Source: Leeuwenhoekiella aestuarii (lineage in GTDB: Bacteria > Bacteroidota > Bacteroidia > Flavobacteriales > Flavobacteriaceae). Taken from it: a stretch of DNA of 64,000 nt. The stretch spans positions 372,001-436,000 of the forward strand of contig NZ_QOVJ01000003.1 of the NCBI RefSeq assembly GCF_004104055.1. The letters run 5' to 3'. Within the stretch, counting starts at the first letter, position 1. Every line of letters starts with the position of its first letter. Position numbers and translations under genes: made by a program. The notes below the pieces were generated by a model. The model was not told the origin of the DNA. It was given only the letters and a program-made list of their open reading frames with translations, and made no database searches. Shown here piece by piece: positions 9,448 through 17,676 of this stretch.

Positions 9448-10167
9448 CTACTCGTACTTTGTCAAAAATTTTAAAACGGAATCTCGATAGCTTCGGCTTA
9501 TGGGTAATGTTTTTGACTTGATCTCTATATGTTCTGCGGTGTAAGCTTTAATTGCCGAAGCAGCGATTATAAAAGAGCGGTGTATGCGTATAAATTGGTT
9601 TACGGGTAACTTTGCTTCAAAATTAGAAATCGTTTCTCGGGTAACGTGAGTCTGTGTTTGGGTATGAATTTTAATGTAATCACTCAGACTTTCCACATAA
9701 AGAAGTTCGCTAAAATCAATCTTAATCATTTTTCGATCAGAACGTATAAACACAAAGTTATTGGCGTCTTCCTCTGCAATTATTAATTCTTTTTGTTGTT
9801 GCTCAACATTTTGTCCCACACATTTATAAACGGCCTGCAGCAACCGGTCAAATGAAATAGGTTTCAATAAATAATCTACCGCCTGAAGTTCAAAACCCTC
9901 AACTGCATACTCGCGATGAGCTGTGGTAAAAATGAGTTTGGTCTCTTTCTGAACAAGTTTTCCTAACGACAAACCTGAAACTTCAGGCATATTGATGTCT
10001 AAAAAGATTATGTCAACCGTATTTGTCTTCAAAAAGTAAAGCGCTTCCAATGCATTTTTAAATTCTTCCTCAATGTGTATTAACGCGATATTTTTGAGAT
10101 GAGTTATCAAAATTTCGCGTGCAGTGGGCTCGTCATCTACGATTATAGCCTTGAGTGGTTTACTCAT
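9448..10167 (-). CDS. LytTR family response regulator
   Basis: 239 aa. The N-terminal receiver domain (1-~120) has the acidic pocket VDDEP (10-14), the phospho-acceptor Asp57 in IIFLDINMP and the conserved Lys in LLKPIS. The C-terminal ~100 residues are a LytTR DNA-binding domain (ending RIHRSFIIAASAIKAY ... LPISRSYRDSVLKFL). It is the output half of a two-component system: its start overlaps the end of the sensor kinase gene by 8 bp. Target genes unknown; LytTR proteins bind direct repeats upstream of their targets. Confidence 0.93.
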   Translation of the reverse strand: MSKPLKAIIVDDEPTAREILITHLKNIALIHIEEEFKNALEALYFLKTNTVDIIFLDINMPEVSGLSLGKLVQKETKLIFTTAHREYAVEGFELQAVDYLLKPISFDRLLQAVYKCVGQNVEQQQKELIIAEEDANNFVFIRSDRKMIKIDFSELLYVESLSDYIKIHTQTQTHVTRETISNFEAKLPVNQFIRIHRSFIIAASAIKAYTAEHIEIKSKTLPISRSYRDSVLKFLTKYE

Positions 10168-11215
10168 GAAGATTGATTTTTAATGTTGCAACAAATCTGT
10201 TTTTAAATCTCCTTGTTTCTAATTCGTAATGATTTGGGAATAAGAGATCCAGTCGTTTTCTGATATTTTCTAAACCTATACCGTTTTGATGATTATCTAT
10301 ATTTTCAGAGATCATGGTGTTTTCAATTTTGAAATTCAGATGTGAATCTGAAACTTCAAAATCGATCCTGATCTTTAGTTTTCCGTTTAGAATATTTCCG
10401 TGCTTAAAGGCATTTTCAACAAACGGAATAAAGAGCATAGGCGGTATACTGCAATTTTTTTCTATTTCGTTTTTATTGATAATCACTTCTAACGTATCCT
10501 GAAAGCGAATTTGCTCCAGACTGATGTACTCTTCAATATGATCTAATTCTTGTTGAAAAGACACTTGCTTTTCTGAAACCTGATACAAAATATAATCAAG
10601 CAGATTAGAAAGTTTTAAGATGATTTCTGGGGTTTGAGTTGATTGTTTCAGCGCAAAACCATAAATCGTATTGAGTGAATTGAATAAAAAATGCGGGTGA
10701 ATCTGTTTCTTAAGATAGCTCAGCTCTTGTTCTTTTAAGTGAAGTTGGGTGTCAAGAATTTTGTTTTCGAGTGTTTTGTTGCGGGAAATGGTATTAAAAT
10801 TATGATTGAGTATGTATACAAAACTGACCAATCCTACAACGAGATAAATCAAAATCAAAATAAAGGGTAGGTTTCGGCTCATTACAGGTGTGTTTTCTAA
10901 TTTAAGATTTGAGATAAATAAGAAACTTCCGATCATTGTTACTGTAGCAAGAAATGCTGTAAAAATCAGTACATATACTGAGTATAGTCCAAAAAGCCAA
11001 TACCGTTTTTGCATCAGATAGTTTGGGATGAGGTAATAAACTGTTGCATATGTGGTAAGCATTGTAAGTGGAAGCAGAATGCTGGAGAACCACGTTACAT
11101 AAAGTGAATTTGTGGTATTGTAGCTAAAAAAATAGACGAAAAAAAACCAAACACCTATCCATAACACCGTATGTGTAGCAAAAATGCGCGTCTGATTAAA
11201 TTTCAACAAATCCAT
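10160..11215 (-). CDS. LytS/YehU-type sensor histidine kinase
   Basis: 351 aa. Four hydrophobic segments in residues ~12-135 anchor it in the inner membrane; a coiled coil (~145-170) leads to the His_kinase domain with the motif QIHPHFLFNSLNTIYG, where His175 is the expected phosphorylation site, and then a HATPase domain with N-box FVENAFKHG and G-box NGIGLENIRKRL. There is no separate extracellular sensory domain, so it probably senses a membrane or intramembrane signal. Same transcript as the LytTR regulator that follows with an 8-bp overlap. Confidence 0.92.
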   Translation of the reverse strand: MDLLKFNQTRIFATHTVLWIGVWFFFVYFFSYNTTNSLYVTWFSSILLPLTMLTTYATVYYLIPNYLMQKRYWLFGLYSVYVLIFTAFLATVTMIGSFLFISNLKLENTPVMSRNLPFILILIYLVVGLVSFVYILNHNFNTISRNKTLENKILDTQLHLKEQELSYLKKQIHPHFLFNSLNTIYGFALKQSTQTPEIILKLSNLLDYILYQVSEKQVSFQQELDHIEEYISLEQIRFQDTLEVIINKNEIEKNCSIPPMLFIPFVENAFKHGNILNGKLKIRIDFEVSDSHLNFKIENTMISENIDNHQNGIGLENIRKRLDLLFPNHYELETRRFKNRFVATLKINLHE

Positions 11216-11366
11216 AAGCGCAAGATGCTAAAAATGCAGGAAATTTTGACGTTTTTGAGACGAATGGCTGAATTTAGTCCTGTTTTTACATGGTGCTTTA
11301 AGATGTTAAATCCCTTTAAATACATGTCATTGGTCGCTAATTAATTTTAGATAGTATAAAATCTGA

Positions 11367-11374
11367 TAGTTTTG
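11367..11374 (+). promoter_or_regulatory. Bacteroidota -7 box for the ExbB-like gene
   Basis: TAGTTTTG fits TAnnTTTG and lies 27 bases ahead of the start codon, giving a short leader. The -33 element is weak (TTTAG at 11346-11350, about 16 bases upstream). Confidence 0.5.
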
Positions 11375-11401
11375 AGCTATAATCTTTTAAACAACTAAAT
11401 T

Positions 11402-11743
11402 ATGTTAGACAGAATTCAAGAAGGCGGTCCTTTTTTTATGTGGCCAATAGTTATTGTATTTATCATACTTGTAGGGCTATTTGTAAAGCAATTGATCACC
11501 AAAGGAGATAAGGCACACACGATTACCTTACTGAGCAATATAAGCCTGTTTATATTGAGTTGGGGAATTTTGGGGAGTGTGATTGGCTTAATAGAAGCAT
11601 TTGATGCTATTGATTCTATGCAGAACGTTTCTCAGGGAATGATGGCTGGCGGCCTCAAAGTGGCTTTTTTATGTACTGTATTTGCTCTGGTTACGTTTAT
11701 TTTCGGTCGCTTGTTTATCCTGATTCTCAATCTCAAAAAGTAA
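11402..11743 (+). CDS. Minimal MotA/TolQ/ExbB-family proton channel protein
   Basis: 113 aa with three hydrophobic segments (~12-32, ~42-65, ~83-108). The region GILGSVIGLIEAFDAID followed by GGLKVAFLCTVFALVTF is the core of the ExbB/TolQ/MotA family, where the last two helices form the proton path next to an ExbD/TolR/MotB partner. It is shorter than ordinary ExbB (~200-240 aa), lacking most of the large cytoplasmic loop, and no ExbD/TolR-like gene is adjacent. It is flanked by a divergent sensor kinase and a strong terminator, so it is transcribed alone. It could be a channel subunit that borrows a partner encoded elsewhere. Confidence 0.8.
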   Translation: MLDRIQEGGPFFMWPIVIVFIILVGLFVKQLITKGDKAHTITLLSNISLFILSWGILGSVIGLIEAFDAIDSMQNVSQGMMAGGLKVAFLCTVFALVTFIFGRLFILILNLKK

Positions 11744-11767
11744 TTCTCATTCATCAATCAAAAATGA

Positions 11768-11799
11768 AAAAGCCGAATCTAATTGTAGATTCGGCTTTT
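11768..11799. terminator. Strong bidirectional terminator
   Basis: A perfect 14-bp stem (aaaagccgaatcta / tagattcggctttt) with a 4-base loop, between convergent genes. Confidence 0.9.
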
Positions 11800-11819
11800 C
11801 TATTATTAATTTTAAATCT

Positions 11820-12878
11820 TTAAGATTTTTGTTCTTTATTAAAATAAACCAGATAATAATACATCTGTCTTTCTTCGTCCCATCCTTTTTCTACAAATTT
11901 CTCTGCACTTTCAGGATTAACAAAATCTAGTTTTATCTGAATGTTAGTGTCTAATTCAATAACGCTTTTAATACGTTTACGTGCACCGGTTACCGCGGTA
12001 TTTGAAATCGGGAAGGTGGTAAGATCTTCAATTTTATACTTAGGGGCTTTTTCTATTTTATAATTGTTGAATTCCGGGATAAGCGCCGGATTTTCCATCA
12101 CCTCATTCATGAAATTTTGCTCTACAAACTCATCATTTTTAGCAAAGTGATTTACTGCCCGGTTCATAAACATCACCTCTTCCTTTTTATCTTCTGCAGG
12201 TAAAACCACGTCTTTTGCAAAATCCTGACAGAATTTTAAATACTTCTTGGTGTAGAAATTTTCATCAGCAAGAATATCTACTCCTAAGAAATTTTCTAAC
12301 CAGTATTTAGTATCATATCGGTTAGAATCTATAGAGAGAATTTTATAACCGTTTTCAGAATTCTTATTCAAGATCAGGCAACCTTTGTCTAATTTATTCA
12401 GGTTAACGCCTTGTTCTAATTGCATTTTCAGGTTGCTTTCACCTTCCTGAAACTGTAAAAAGTCTTGTTTTAATTCTGATTTAAAGATCCCGATAGCATC
12501 AACTTTTTCATTATCTGCCATTACATTTTCAATATGAGCAACATAAACCTCACCCGGTTTTATATGAGGATGGCTAGATTGCTCATAAAGCAATTTTGCA
12601 ACTTCTATAGAAAGTTCGTGCGATTGAGCAGGATTATTAAAAATGGAAGCAACGAGGTTAGCTAACGAGTGAAACTCCAGATCTGCCTCGTGAACAAATT
12701 GATAGTAGTTTTCTTCTTTATCTCTAAAAGGCTTGAAGAAAAACTCTTTAATCAAGGGTGTGATCTCGTCATTAAGTTGATAACGTTCTTTAGAGAGAAA
12801 CGCCCCTTCGTTACGACTTTTATTACCAATACGGTGTATAGAAAGCGACTCTATCTGAGCCGAATATAAATTGATCAT
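11820..12878 (-). CDS. Nucleoid-associated protein, NdpA/YejK family
   Basis: 352 aa, soluble. The N-terminus (residues 1-60: IESLSIHRIGNKSRNEG followed by FFFKPF) and the segment HIENVMADNEKVDAIGIFKSE match the NdpA/YejK nucleoid-associated family found in many Gram-negative bacteria. The C-terminal half is basic and lies on NPESAEKFVEKGWDEERQMYYYLVYFNKE. The molecular role of this family is not firmly settled; association with the nucleoid is established for the E. coli member. It is followed by a strong terminator and preceded by an 83-bp AT-rich gap. Confidence 0.85.
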   Translation of the reverse strand: MINLYSAQIESLSIHRIGNKSRNEGAFLSKERYQLNDEITPLIKEFFFKPFRDKEENYYQFVHEADLEFHSLANLVASIFNNPAQSHELSIEVAKLLYEQSSHPHIKPGEVYVAHIENVMADNEKVDAIGIFKSELKQDFLQFQEGESNLKMQLEQGVNLNKLDKGCLILNKNSENGYKILSIDSNRYDTKYWLENFLGVDILADENFYTKKYLKFCQDFAKDVVLPAEDKKEEVMFMNRAVNHFAKNDEFVEQNFMNEVMENPALIPEFNNYKIEKAPKYKIEDLTTFPISNTAVTGARKRIKSVIELDTNIQIKLDFVNPESAEKFVEKGWDEERQMYYYLVYFNKEQKS

Positions 12879-12961
12879 TATTTTGTTGTATTTAGATTTT
12901 AAGATTTAGTAGTTAGACTTCTTATGTCTAAAATCTAATATCTATGATCTGAAGTCTATTT

Positions 12962-13492
12962 TTAGTTCCAGTTTTCGTCAAAGTCGAGGCCATCATAATC
13001 TTCAATGTCGTAGTCATCGTCATCCTCAGCAAAAGGATCATCCTCATCAAAATCATCTTCATCGCCAGAAAAATCTGCTTCAGGAGCTTGAGCAGGAATC
13101 TGCCCATGAACATACATTAAATTAGGATATGATTTGCCATCTTCAACTTCAGCAATTTCACCAAGTTCTACAAAAAACGTCCACAGATTTAAGAAGTCAT
13201 AGACATAGATCAAACGGGTCTGATCTTCAGAAAGAACTTCTTCAAGCGGTGTTTCAATCATAGTGCGTAAAGGTGTCTGACCTTCACCCATATCAAAAAG
13301 TGCGATCTCTTCGCCCTGACGCCACTCATCGTCACTTATGTAAAATGAAGCCATTTCGGTTCCGTCAAAACCAAAACTCTGCGTGATGCTGTTGTGCAGG
13401 TCTTCACAGGTAGCAGTTTGCTCGATCTCGATATCTCTAAAGATATCCTCTTCGGTATCTAAAATGATGCGAAAACGGTAAATCATATTCAA
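12962..13492 (-). CDS. Acidic pRiA4b ORF-3-like (IS1096 passenger TnpR family) protein
   Basis: 176 aa. Residues 1-~125 (YRFRIILDTEEDIFRDIEI ... ITQSFGFDGTEMASFYISDDEW) match the plasmid pRiA4b ORF-3 / IS1096 passenger 'TnpR' family, a small alpha/beta domain widely found on chromosomes without any transposase. The last ~38 residues are almost entirely Asp/Glu (for example DEDDFDEDDPFAEDDDDY), making the protein strongly acidic. No transposase or inverted repeats lie nearby, so the mobile-element name is historical. Function unknown; the acidic tail could mimic nucleic acid or bind basic partners, which is inference. Encoded just ahead of the nucleoid-associated protein on the same strand, 83 bp apart. 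Confidence 0.82.
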   Translation of the reverse strand: MNMIYRFRIILDTEEDIFRDIEIEQTATCEDLHNSITQSFGFDGTEMASFYISDDEWRQGEEIALFDMGEGQTPLRTMIETPLEEVLSEDQTRLIYVYDFLNLWTFFVELGEIAEVEDGKSYPNLMYVHGQIPAQAPEADFSGDEDDFDEDDPFAEDDDDYDIEDYDGLDFDENWN

Positions 13493-13519
13493 AAATTTTT
13501 AAGCGGGTAAAGATACAAT

Positions 13520-14551
13520 TTAGTGTGCAGCTGCCACGGCAGGCTTGGTATTTTCTTTAAAGGCAGTGAGCAAAATATAAAATTGAATGCCAAATAAAAC
13601 CGAAGCAATTACTAAATGTAGCGGCTGGGTTAAAAACGGAAAGTCAAGATAATACATTAAAATACCGGTTAAAATTTCTATGGAAATTAGAACCACGACC
13701 CAATTGAAATTTTTATGACCTAAACCTGATTTTCGATTCTTATAGAATAACCACGCATTTAAAAGAAAAACTATAACCGAAAAAGAGCGATGTAGGTAAA
13801 ATGAAGCTTCAGGATTCTCAAGCCAAAGTGACTTCGCTGAATAGCCAACCAGATCCACTTGCTCGTCTATATATTGTCTTACTTGTGTTCCTAAAACAAT
13901 CTGAATCAGGGTTAGCACAATTGCAACCAGCATTCCTGTTTTAAATGATTTACTGAATATAAACCTGTTTTTTAGGTCGGAAGCTTCATAGAGCATGTAA
14001 ATAAGCAATGCAACAATTAGCAAAGCAATAACCATATGTATGGTAATACGAATAGGAGATAAAACTGAATAGACCACGGTAGCACCGATCCATCCTTGAA
14101 AACCAATCATAAACACGGCAAGTAGCGATAACAAAATGCGTTTGGGATTGCGCTCTTTAAAAATAGCAGCGACTAGTATAACGAGAAAAGCAATACCAGC
14201 CAGAGCTCCACAAAGTCTGTTTATATATTCGATCCACGTGTGCCACGGGTTGAATATAGCGTAGTCGTGTTTATAGTAACCATTCCAGTTTTGTGGGTTG
14301 AAGGTGTCTGCTGTTGTAAAATCGGTCTTGGCAACGCGTAAGGTTTCTTCAACAATAATAACCTGACCTTTTTCAAAAGATTTTTCTGCTTTCCATTGGA
14401 GTTCACTAGCGTCAGTAGGAGGAATGATATACCCAAAACATTTTGGCCAGTCTGGACATCCCATACCGCTACCTGTCATACGAACAACCGCACCGGCAAT
14501 GATTACCAGATAGACAAGAATGAGCGAGACTATGATTGATTTTTTATACAC
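13520..14551 (-). CDS. ctaA: Haem A synthase (COX15/CtaA family)
   Basis: 343 aa, eight predicted membrane segments. It converts haem O to haem A for cytochrome oxidase in the inner membrane. Diagnostic motifs: VVRMTGSGMGCPDWPKCFGY in the first periplasmic loop (Cys pair of the type 2 enzymes), EYINRLCGALAG with a haem-ligand His upstream (HTWIEYINR), IRITIHMVIALL, LYLHRSFSVIV-like YLHRSF, and QPLHLVIASVLFG. The start is GTG at 14551 (MYKKSIIV). The paired haem O synthase (ctaB) is not in the window. It lies 44 bp after the CCA-adding enzyme and may share its transcript. Confidence 0.95.
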   Translation of the reverse strand: MYKKSIIVSLILVYLVIIAGAVVRMTGSGMGCPDWPKCFGYIIPPTDASELQWKAEKSFEKGQVIIVEETLRVAKTDFTTADTFNPQNWNGYYKHDYAIFNPWHTWIEYINRLCGALAGIAFLVILVAAIFKERNPKRILLSLLAVFMIGFQGWIGATVVYSVLSPIRITIHMVIALLIVALLIYMLYEASDLKNRFIFSKSFKTGMLVAIVLTLIQIVLGTQVRQYIDEQVDLVGYSAKSLWLENPEASFYLHRSFSVIVFLLNAWLFYKNRKSGLGHKNFNWVVVLISIEILTGILMYYLDFPFLTQPLHLVIASVLFGIQFYILLTAFKENTKPAVAAAH

Positions 14552-14595
14552 CCGGTTTAAATTATAATAATGTTCTAAATCCTTATTTTCTGAAA

Positions 14596-16023
14596 TTAGC
14601 CTACAACTTCAAGTCCCAGATCAGCTCCTTTTTTAAGCATGAATGCGTGAGCTGCCTCATACTCATTAGGAATGTCACCTTCAAGAATTGCTTCTTTGAT
14701 TGCCTCTTTAATAATGCCTATTTCACGTGAAGGCTTCAGATTGAAAGTCTCCATAATTTCTTCTCCGCTAACCGGCGGTTGAAAATTGCGTAAATGATCG
14801 CGTTCTTCAACTTCTCCAATTTTTTGGCGAACCGTCTTAAAATTATTGTGATACCTACGATATCTCTTAGGGTTTTTGGTTGTAATATCTGCCTCACAAA
14901 GCATCATTAAATCTTCAAGATATTCTCCAGAATCAAATATTAACCTTCGCACTGCACTATCAGTCACAAAATCTTCAGCGATAACGATAGGGCGTGAACT
15001 CATCAAAACCAACTTTTGAACGAATTTCATTTTTTCATTCAAAGGCATTTTTAACCTTTTAAAAAGTTTGAAAACCATTTTAGAACCAACAAACTCGTGC
15101 CCGTGAAATGTCCATCCTATTTTTTTATCAAAACGCTTAGTAGGTGCTTTACCAATGTCGTGTAATAAAGCAGCCCAACGCAGCCAAAGATCTTCAGTGT
15201 TTTCTGAAATATTATCTACAACTTCAAGCGTGTGGTAAAAATTGTCTTTATGCTTCTGACCTTCTTTTTCTTCTATTCCTTTTAAAGCAGTAAGTTCTGG
15301 AAGGATGTACTTTAAAAGGCCTGTTTTTTCTAAAAGTAAAAATCCTTTTGATGGCTTTTTACTCAACATTATTTTGTTGAGTTCGTCTACAATGCGTTCA
15401 TTCGTAATAATCTTGATGCGTTCTTTGTTTTCAGAAATGGCGTCTAAAGATTTTCGCTCAATTGTAAAATCTAGTTGCGTAGCAAAGCGTATTGCACGCA
15501 TCATTCTTAACGGATCATCACTATAGGTGATATCAGGATTTAAAGGGGTTCTAATAATCTCACGCTCTAAATCAACAAGACCGCTAAAGGGATCAACCAG
15601 ATTTGCACGAGTAGCTTTGTTAAGACTTAAAGCCAAAGCATTAATGGTAAAATCTCTGCGGTTCTGATCGTCTTCTAGAGTGCCATCTTCTACGACCGGG
15701 TTGCGGCTGTTCTCATTGTAGGACTCTTTACGTGCACCTACAAATTCAACTTCGATATCACCATCGCGTAGCATGGCAGTACCATAGGTTTTAAATACCT
15801 GAACTTTGGGTTTATGCGGAAGTAATGAAGCTACTTTTTGCGCAAGTTCAATGCCGCTTCCTACCGCAACAATATCAATGTCTTTAGCAGCACCTCTTTT
15901 AAGTAAAAAATCTCTAACATAACCCCCAATCACGTAGGTTTCAAGGTTTAATTCTTCCGAAGCTTGCGTGATTGTATCAAAGATTTTTGGCTTTAAAGCC
16001 TCCGGAAAATGGGGAACTGGCAT
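14596..16023 (-). CDS. cca: CCA tRNA nucleotidyltransferase with HD domain
   Basis: 475 aa. It adds or repairs the 3' CCA end of tRNAs. The nucleotidyltransferase head carries YVIGGYVRDFLL, the catalytic DIDIVAVGSG (DxD) and RRDFTINALALSL; next is the RNA-binding neck/body (DPLRMMRAIRFATQLDF, ERIVDELNKIM), and then an HD phosphohydrolase domain with LLHDIGKAPTKRF and FHGHEFVGSKM. This class II enzyme with an HD domain is the usual bacterial form. Start ATG at 16023 gives MPVPHFPEALKPKIF. No promoter box was recognised; a 95-bp gap separates it from the upstream tRNA-modification gene on the same strand. Confidence 0.96.
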   Translation of the reverse strand: MPVPHFPEALKPKIFDTITQASEELNLETYVIGGYVRDFLLKRGAAKDIDIVAVGSGIELAQKVASLLPHKPKVQVFKTYGTAMLRDGDIEVEFVGARKESYNENSRNPVVEDGTLEDDQNRRDFTINALALSLNKATRANLVDPFSGLVDLEREIIRTPLNPDITYSDDPLRMMRAIRFATQLDFTIERKSLDAISENKERIKIITNERIVDELNKIMLSKKPSKGFLLLEKTGLLKYILPELTALKGIEEKEGQKHKDNFYHTLEVVDNISENTEDLWLRWAALLHDIGKAPTKRFDKKIGWTFHGHEFVGSKMVFKLFKRLKMPLNEKMKFVQKLVLMSSRPIVIAEDFVTDSAVRRLIFDSGEYLEDLMMLCEADITTKNPKRYRRYHNNFKTVRQKIGEVEERDHLRNFQPPVSGEEIMETFNLKPSREIGIIKEAIKEAILEGDIPNEYEAAHAFMLKKGADLGLEVVG

Positions 16024-16118
16024 GTATTCTTATTTACTCGGTAATCGAGATTAATATTTCAGGTCAAAACCCGAATTTAAAAATTGACTAATACGATCTT
16101 TTGGAATTACCCTTAAGA

Positions 16119-16706
16119 CTATTTGCGTAAAACCTTAACCTGACCATCATTACTCAAGCGTATAATCGTAGAGGATTTGGTCGATTTATGTTTGCGCTGC
16201 AAATTTACGATATAGTCTACTCCTTCCAAAATAGGTTGGCTTATTTCGGGGAAGCGCATAGGAGTTTTTTCTCCACTGATATTTGCCGAGGTAGAAACCA
16301 ATGGTTTACCAAGTTTTCTTATCAGAGCCCGGCAGAATTCATCTTGCACAATGCGAATGCCTAAGGTATTGTCTTCAGCGATTAAATTTTCAGCAATTCG
16401 TATAGGATCGTCATAAATGATAGTGGTAGGTTGATCTGCGTACTTTAAAATATTATAGGCAACCTCAGGAATTTCTTCAACAAACTGGTTGAGCATTTTC
16501 ATATCGCTTACCAGACAAATGAGCGCTTTACTTTCCTTACGTTTTTTAAGCGTAAAAACTTTATCTATCGCCTCAGCATTAGTCGCATCACAGCCAATAC
16601 CCCAAACTGTATCTGTAGGGTAAAGTAGGAGACCACCGCGTTTTAAAACAGCCAGTGACTCATTCACTTCATTAATTATATTCTGATCGTATCTTTTTTT
16701 TGCCAT
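16119..16706 (-). CDS. L-threonylcarbamoyladenylate synthase (Sua5/YciO/YrdC family)
   Basis: 195 aa, single YrdC domain without the Sua5 C-terminal domain. Motifs: LKRGGLLLYPTDTVWGIGCDATN, KKRKESKALICLVSD, LGIRIVQDEFCRALIR and STSANISGEKTPMRF. Members use threonine, bicarbonate and ATP to make threonylcarbamoyl-AMP for the t6A37 tRNA modification. Bacteroidota often carry a second family member (YciO-like), so the assignment to TsaC itself rather than a paralogue is likely but not certain. Neighbouring cca is also tRNA-related. Confidence 0.9.
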   Translation of the reverse strand: MAKKRYDQNIINEVNESLAVLKRGGLLLYPTDTVWGIGCDATNAEAIDKVFTLKKRKESKALICLVSDMKMLNQFVEEIPEVAYNILKYADQPTTIIYDDPIRIAENLIAEDNTLGIRIVQDEFCRALIRKLGKPLVSTSANISGEKTPMRFPEISQPILEGVDYIVNLQRKHKSTKSSTIIRLSNDGQVKVLRK

Positions 16707-16728
16707 TTTACTTAAAGCTTAGAAGCTG

Positions 16729-16736
16729 CAAAGTTA
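16729..16736 (-). promoter_or_regulatory. Bacteroidota -7 box ahead of the YrdC-family gene
   Basis: Minus-strand TAACTTTG (TAnnTTTG) 22 bases upstream of the ATG. A weak -33 (TTTT) lies about 20 bases further up. Confidence 0.5.
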
Positions 16737-16808
16737 TTTGTTTAAAGCTTGTTTTTAAAACTAGTTGACCTGTAATTCCTATTTTAGCACATCTAATAGA
16801 AATAGAAC

Positions 16809-17597
16809 ATGACAGTTGCCTTAATAATTCCTACTTATAATTGGCCTCAAGCTTTAGAAATGATTTTTTTAAGTGTTTTAAATCAGAGTATTTATCCTGA
16901 TGAGATTTTGATAGCTGATGATGGCTCTGATGAGACTACAAAAGGTGTTATAGAGGAATTTAAAACAAAATTTTGCAATAATGTACATCACATTTGGCAA
17001 AAAGACAAAGGTTTCAGAAAATCAAAAATTCTCAATAGAGCCTTGATGGCATGTTCTTCTGATTATATTATTCAAATTGATGGCGATTGTATTCTACACC
17101 ATAGATTTATTGAGGATCACATCAGGTTGTCTGAAGTAGGAATATTTCTGTACGGTAGTCGGGTGAACATTCAAGAATATTTTATAGACTCATTATTTAA
17201 AAAGAAAAAGGTTCGATTTTCTGTATTTTCTAAAGTAATAAAAAAGAGAACAAGAGCATTGCATATCCCTATCCTTAGTAGCGTTTATAAGCCTTTATCT
17301 AATTTATCTTCTAAGATTAGGGGATGTAATTTTTCATACTGGCGAGAAGATGCTTTGGCAATTCAAGGTTATGATGAATTTTATACTGGTTGGGGTAGAG
17401 AAGATTCTGATTTTGCTGCCCGTTTATTACACAATGGAGTTTTGGGTAAGCGAATAAGATACGCAGGAATTGTTTTTCATATTTGGCATCCTGAGAAGTC
17501 ACGAGAGAAAGTTGAAAAAAACTCTAGTTATTTTAAGGATGTTTTAGAAAAGAAGCGCATATTTCCTAAAATAGGACTTGGCGATTATCTTAATTGA
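16809..17597 (+). CDS. GT2 family glycosyltransferase with GT27-like C-terminal domain
   Basis: 262 aa, soluble. The GT-A nucleotide-binding start is ALIIPTYNWPQALEMIFLSV with ADDGSDETT, the DxD-type metal site is IQIDGDCI, and the C-terminal block CNFSYWREDALAIQGYDE plus GWGREDSDFAARLLHNG matches the galactosyltransferase-like (GT27) domain attached to many family 2 enzymes. It probably adds a sugar to the lipopolysaccharide core on the cytoplasmic face of the inner membrane. The architecture resembles the gene at 19490, suggesting paralogues. First gene of the local LPS-core-type cluster. Donor and acceptor sugars unknown. Confidence 0.88.
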   Translation: MTVALIIPTYNWPQALEMIFLSVLNQSIYPDEILIADDGSDETTKGVIEEFKTKFCNNVHHIWQKDKGFRKSKILNRALMACSSDYIIQIDGDCILHHRFIEDHIRLSEVGIFLYGSRVNIQEYFIDSLFKKKKVRFSVFSKVIKKRTRALHIPILSSVYKPLSNLSSKIRGCNFSYWREDALAIQGYDEFYTGWGREDSDFAARLLHNGVLGKRIRYAGIVFHIWHPEKSREKVEKNSSYFKDVLEKKRIFPKIGLGDYLN

Positions 17598-17629
17598 AAA
17601 AACTAGCTTCTTTCTTTAGAAGATCAGTG

Positions 17630-17660
17630 TTGAGTTCTTGTTTAAATAGAATTACTTTTG
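17630..17660 (+). promoter_or_regulatory. Promoter of the LPS kinase-like gene
   Basis: -33 TTG at 17630-17632, 20-base spacer, -7 TACTTTTG at 17653-17660, ATG 17 bases further: a full match to the Bacteroidota housekeeping promoter. Confidence 0.7.
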
Positions 17661-17676
17661 TACTATAAATTTCTTC

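Noticed and set aside
11764-11823. A 19-codon ATG-started frame after the ExbB-like gene
   Set aside because: It runs exactly through the strong 14-bp terminator hairpin at 11768-11799 and stops just after; coding is better explained as chance.
12879-12961. Weak ttagac/gtctaa hairpin between two minus-strand genes
   Set aside because: Short, A/T-rich and lacks a T-run on the relevant side; not called as a terminator or attenuator.
12962-13492. Interpretation of the pRiA4b ORF-3-like gene as part of an IS element
   Set aside because: No transposase or terminal inverted repeats nearby; family name only reflects its first discovery.
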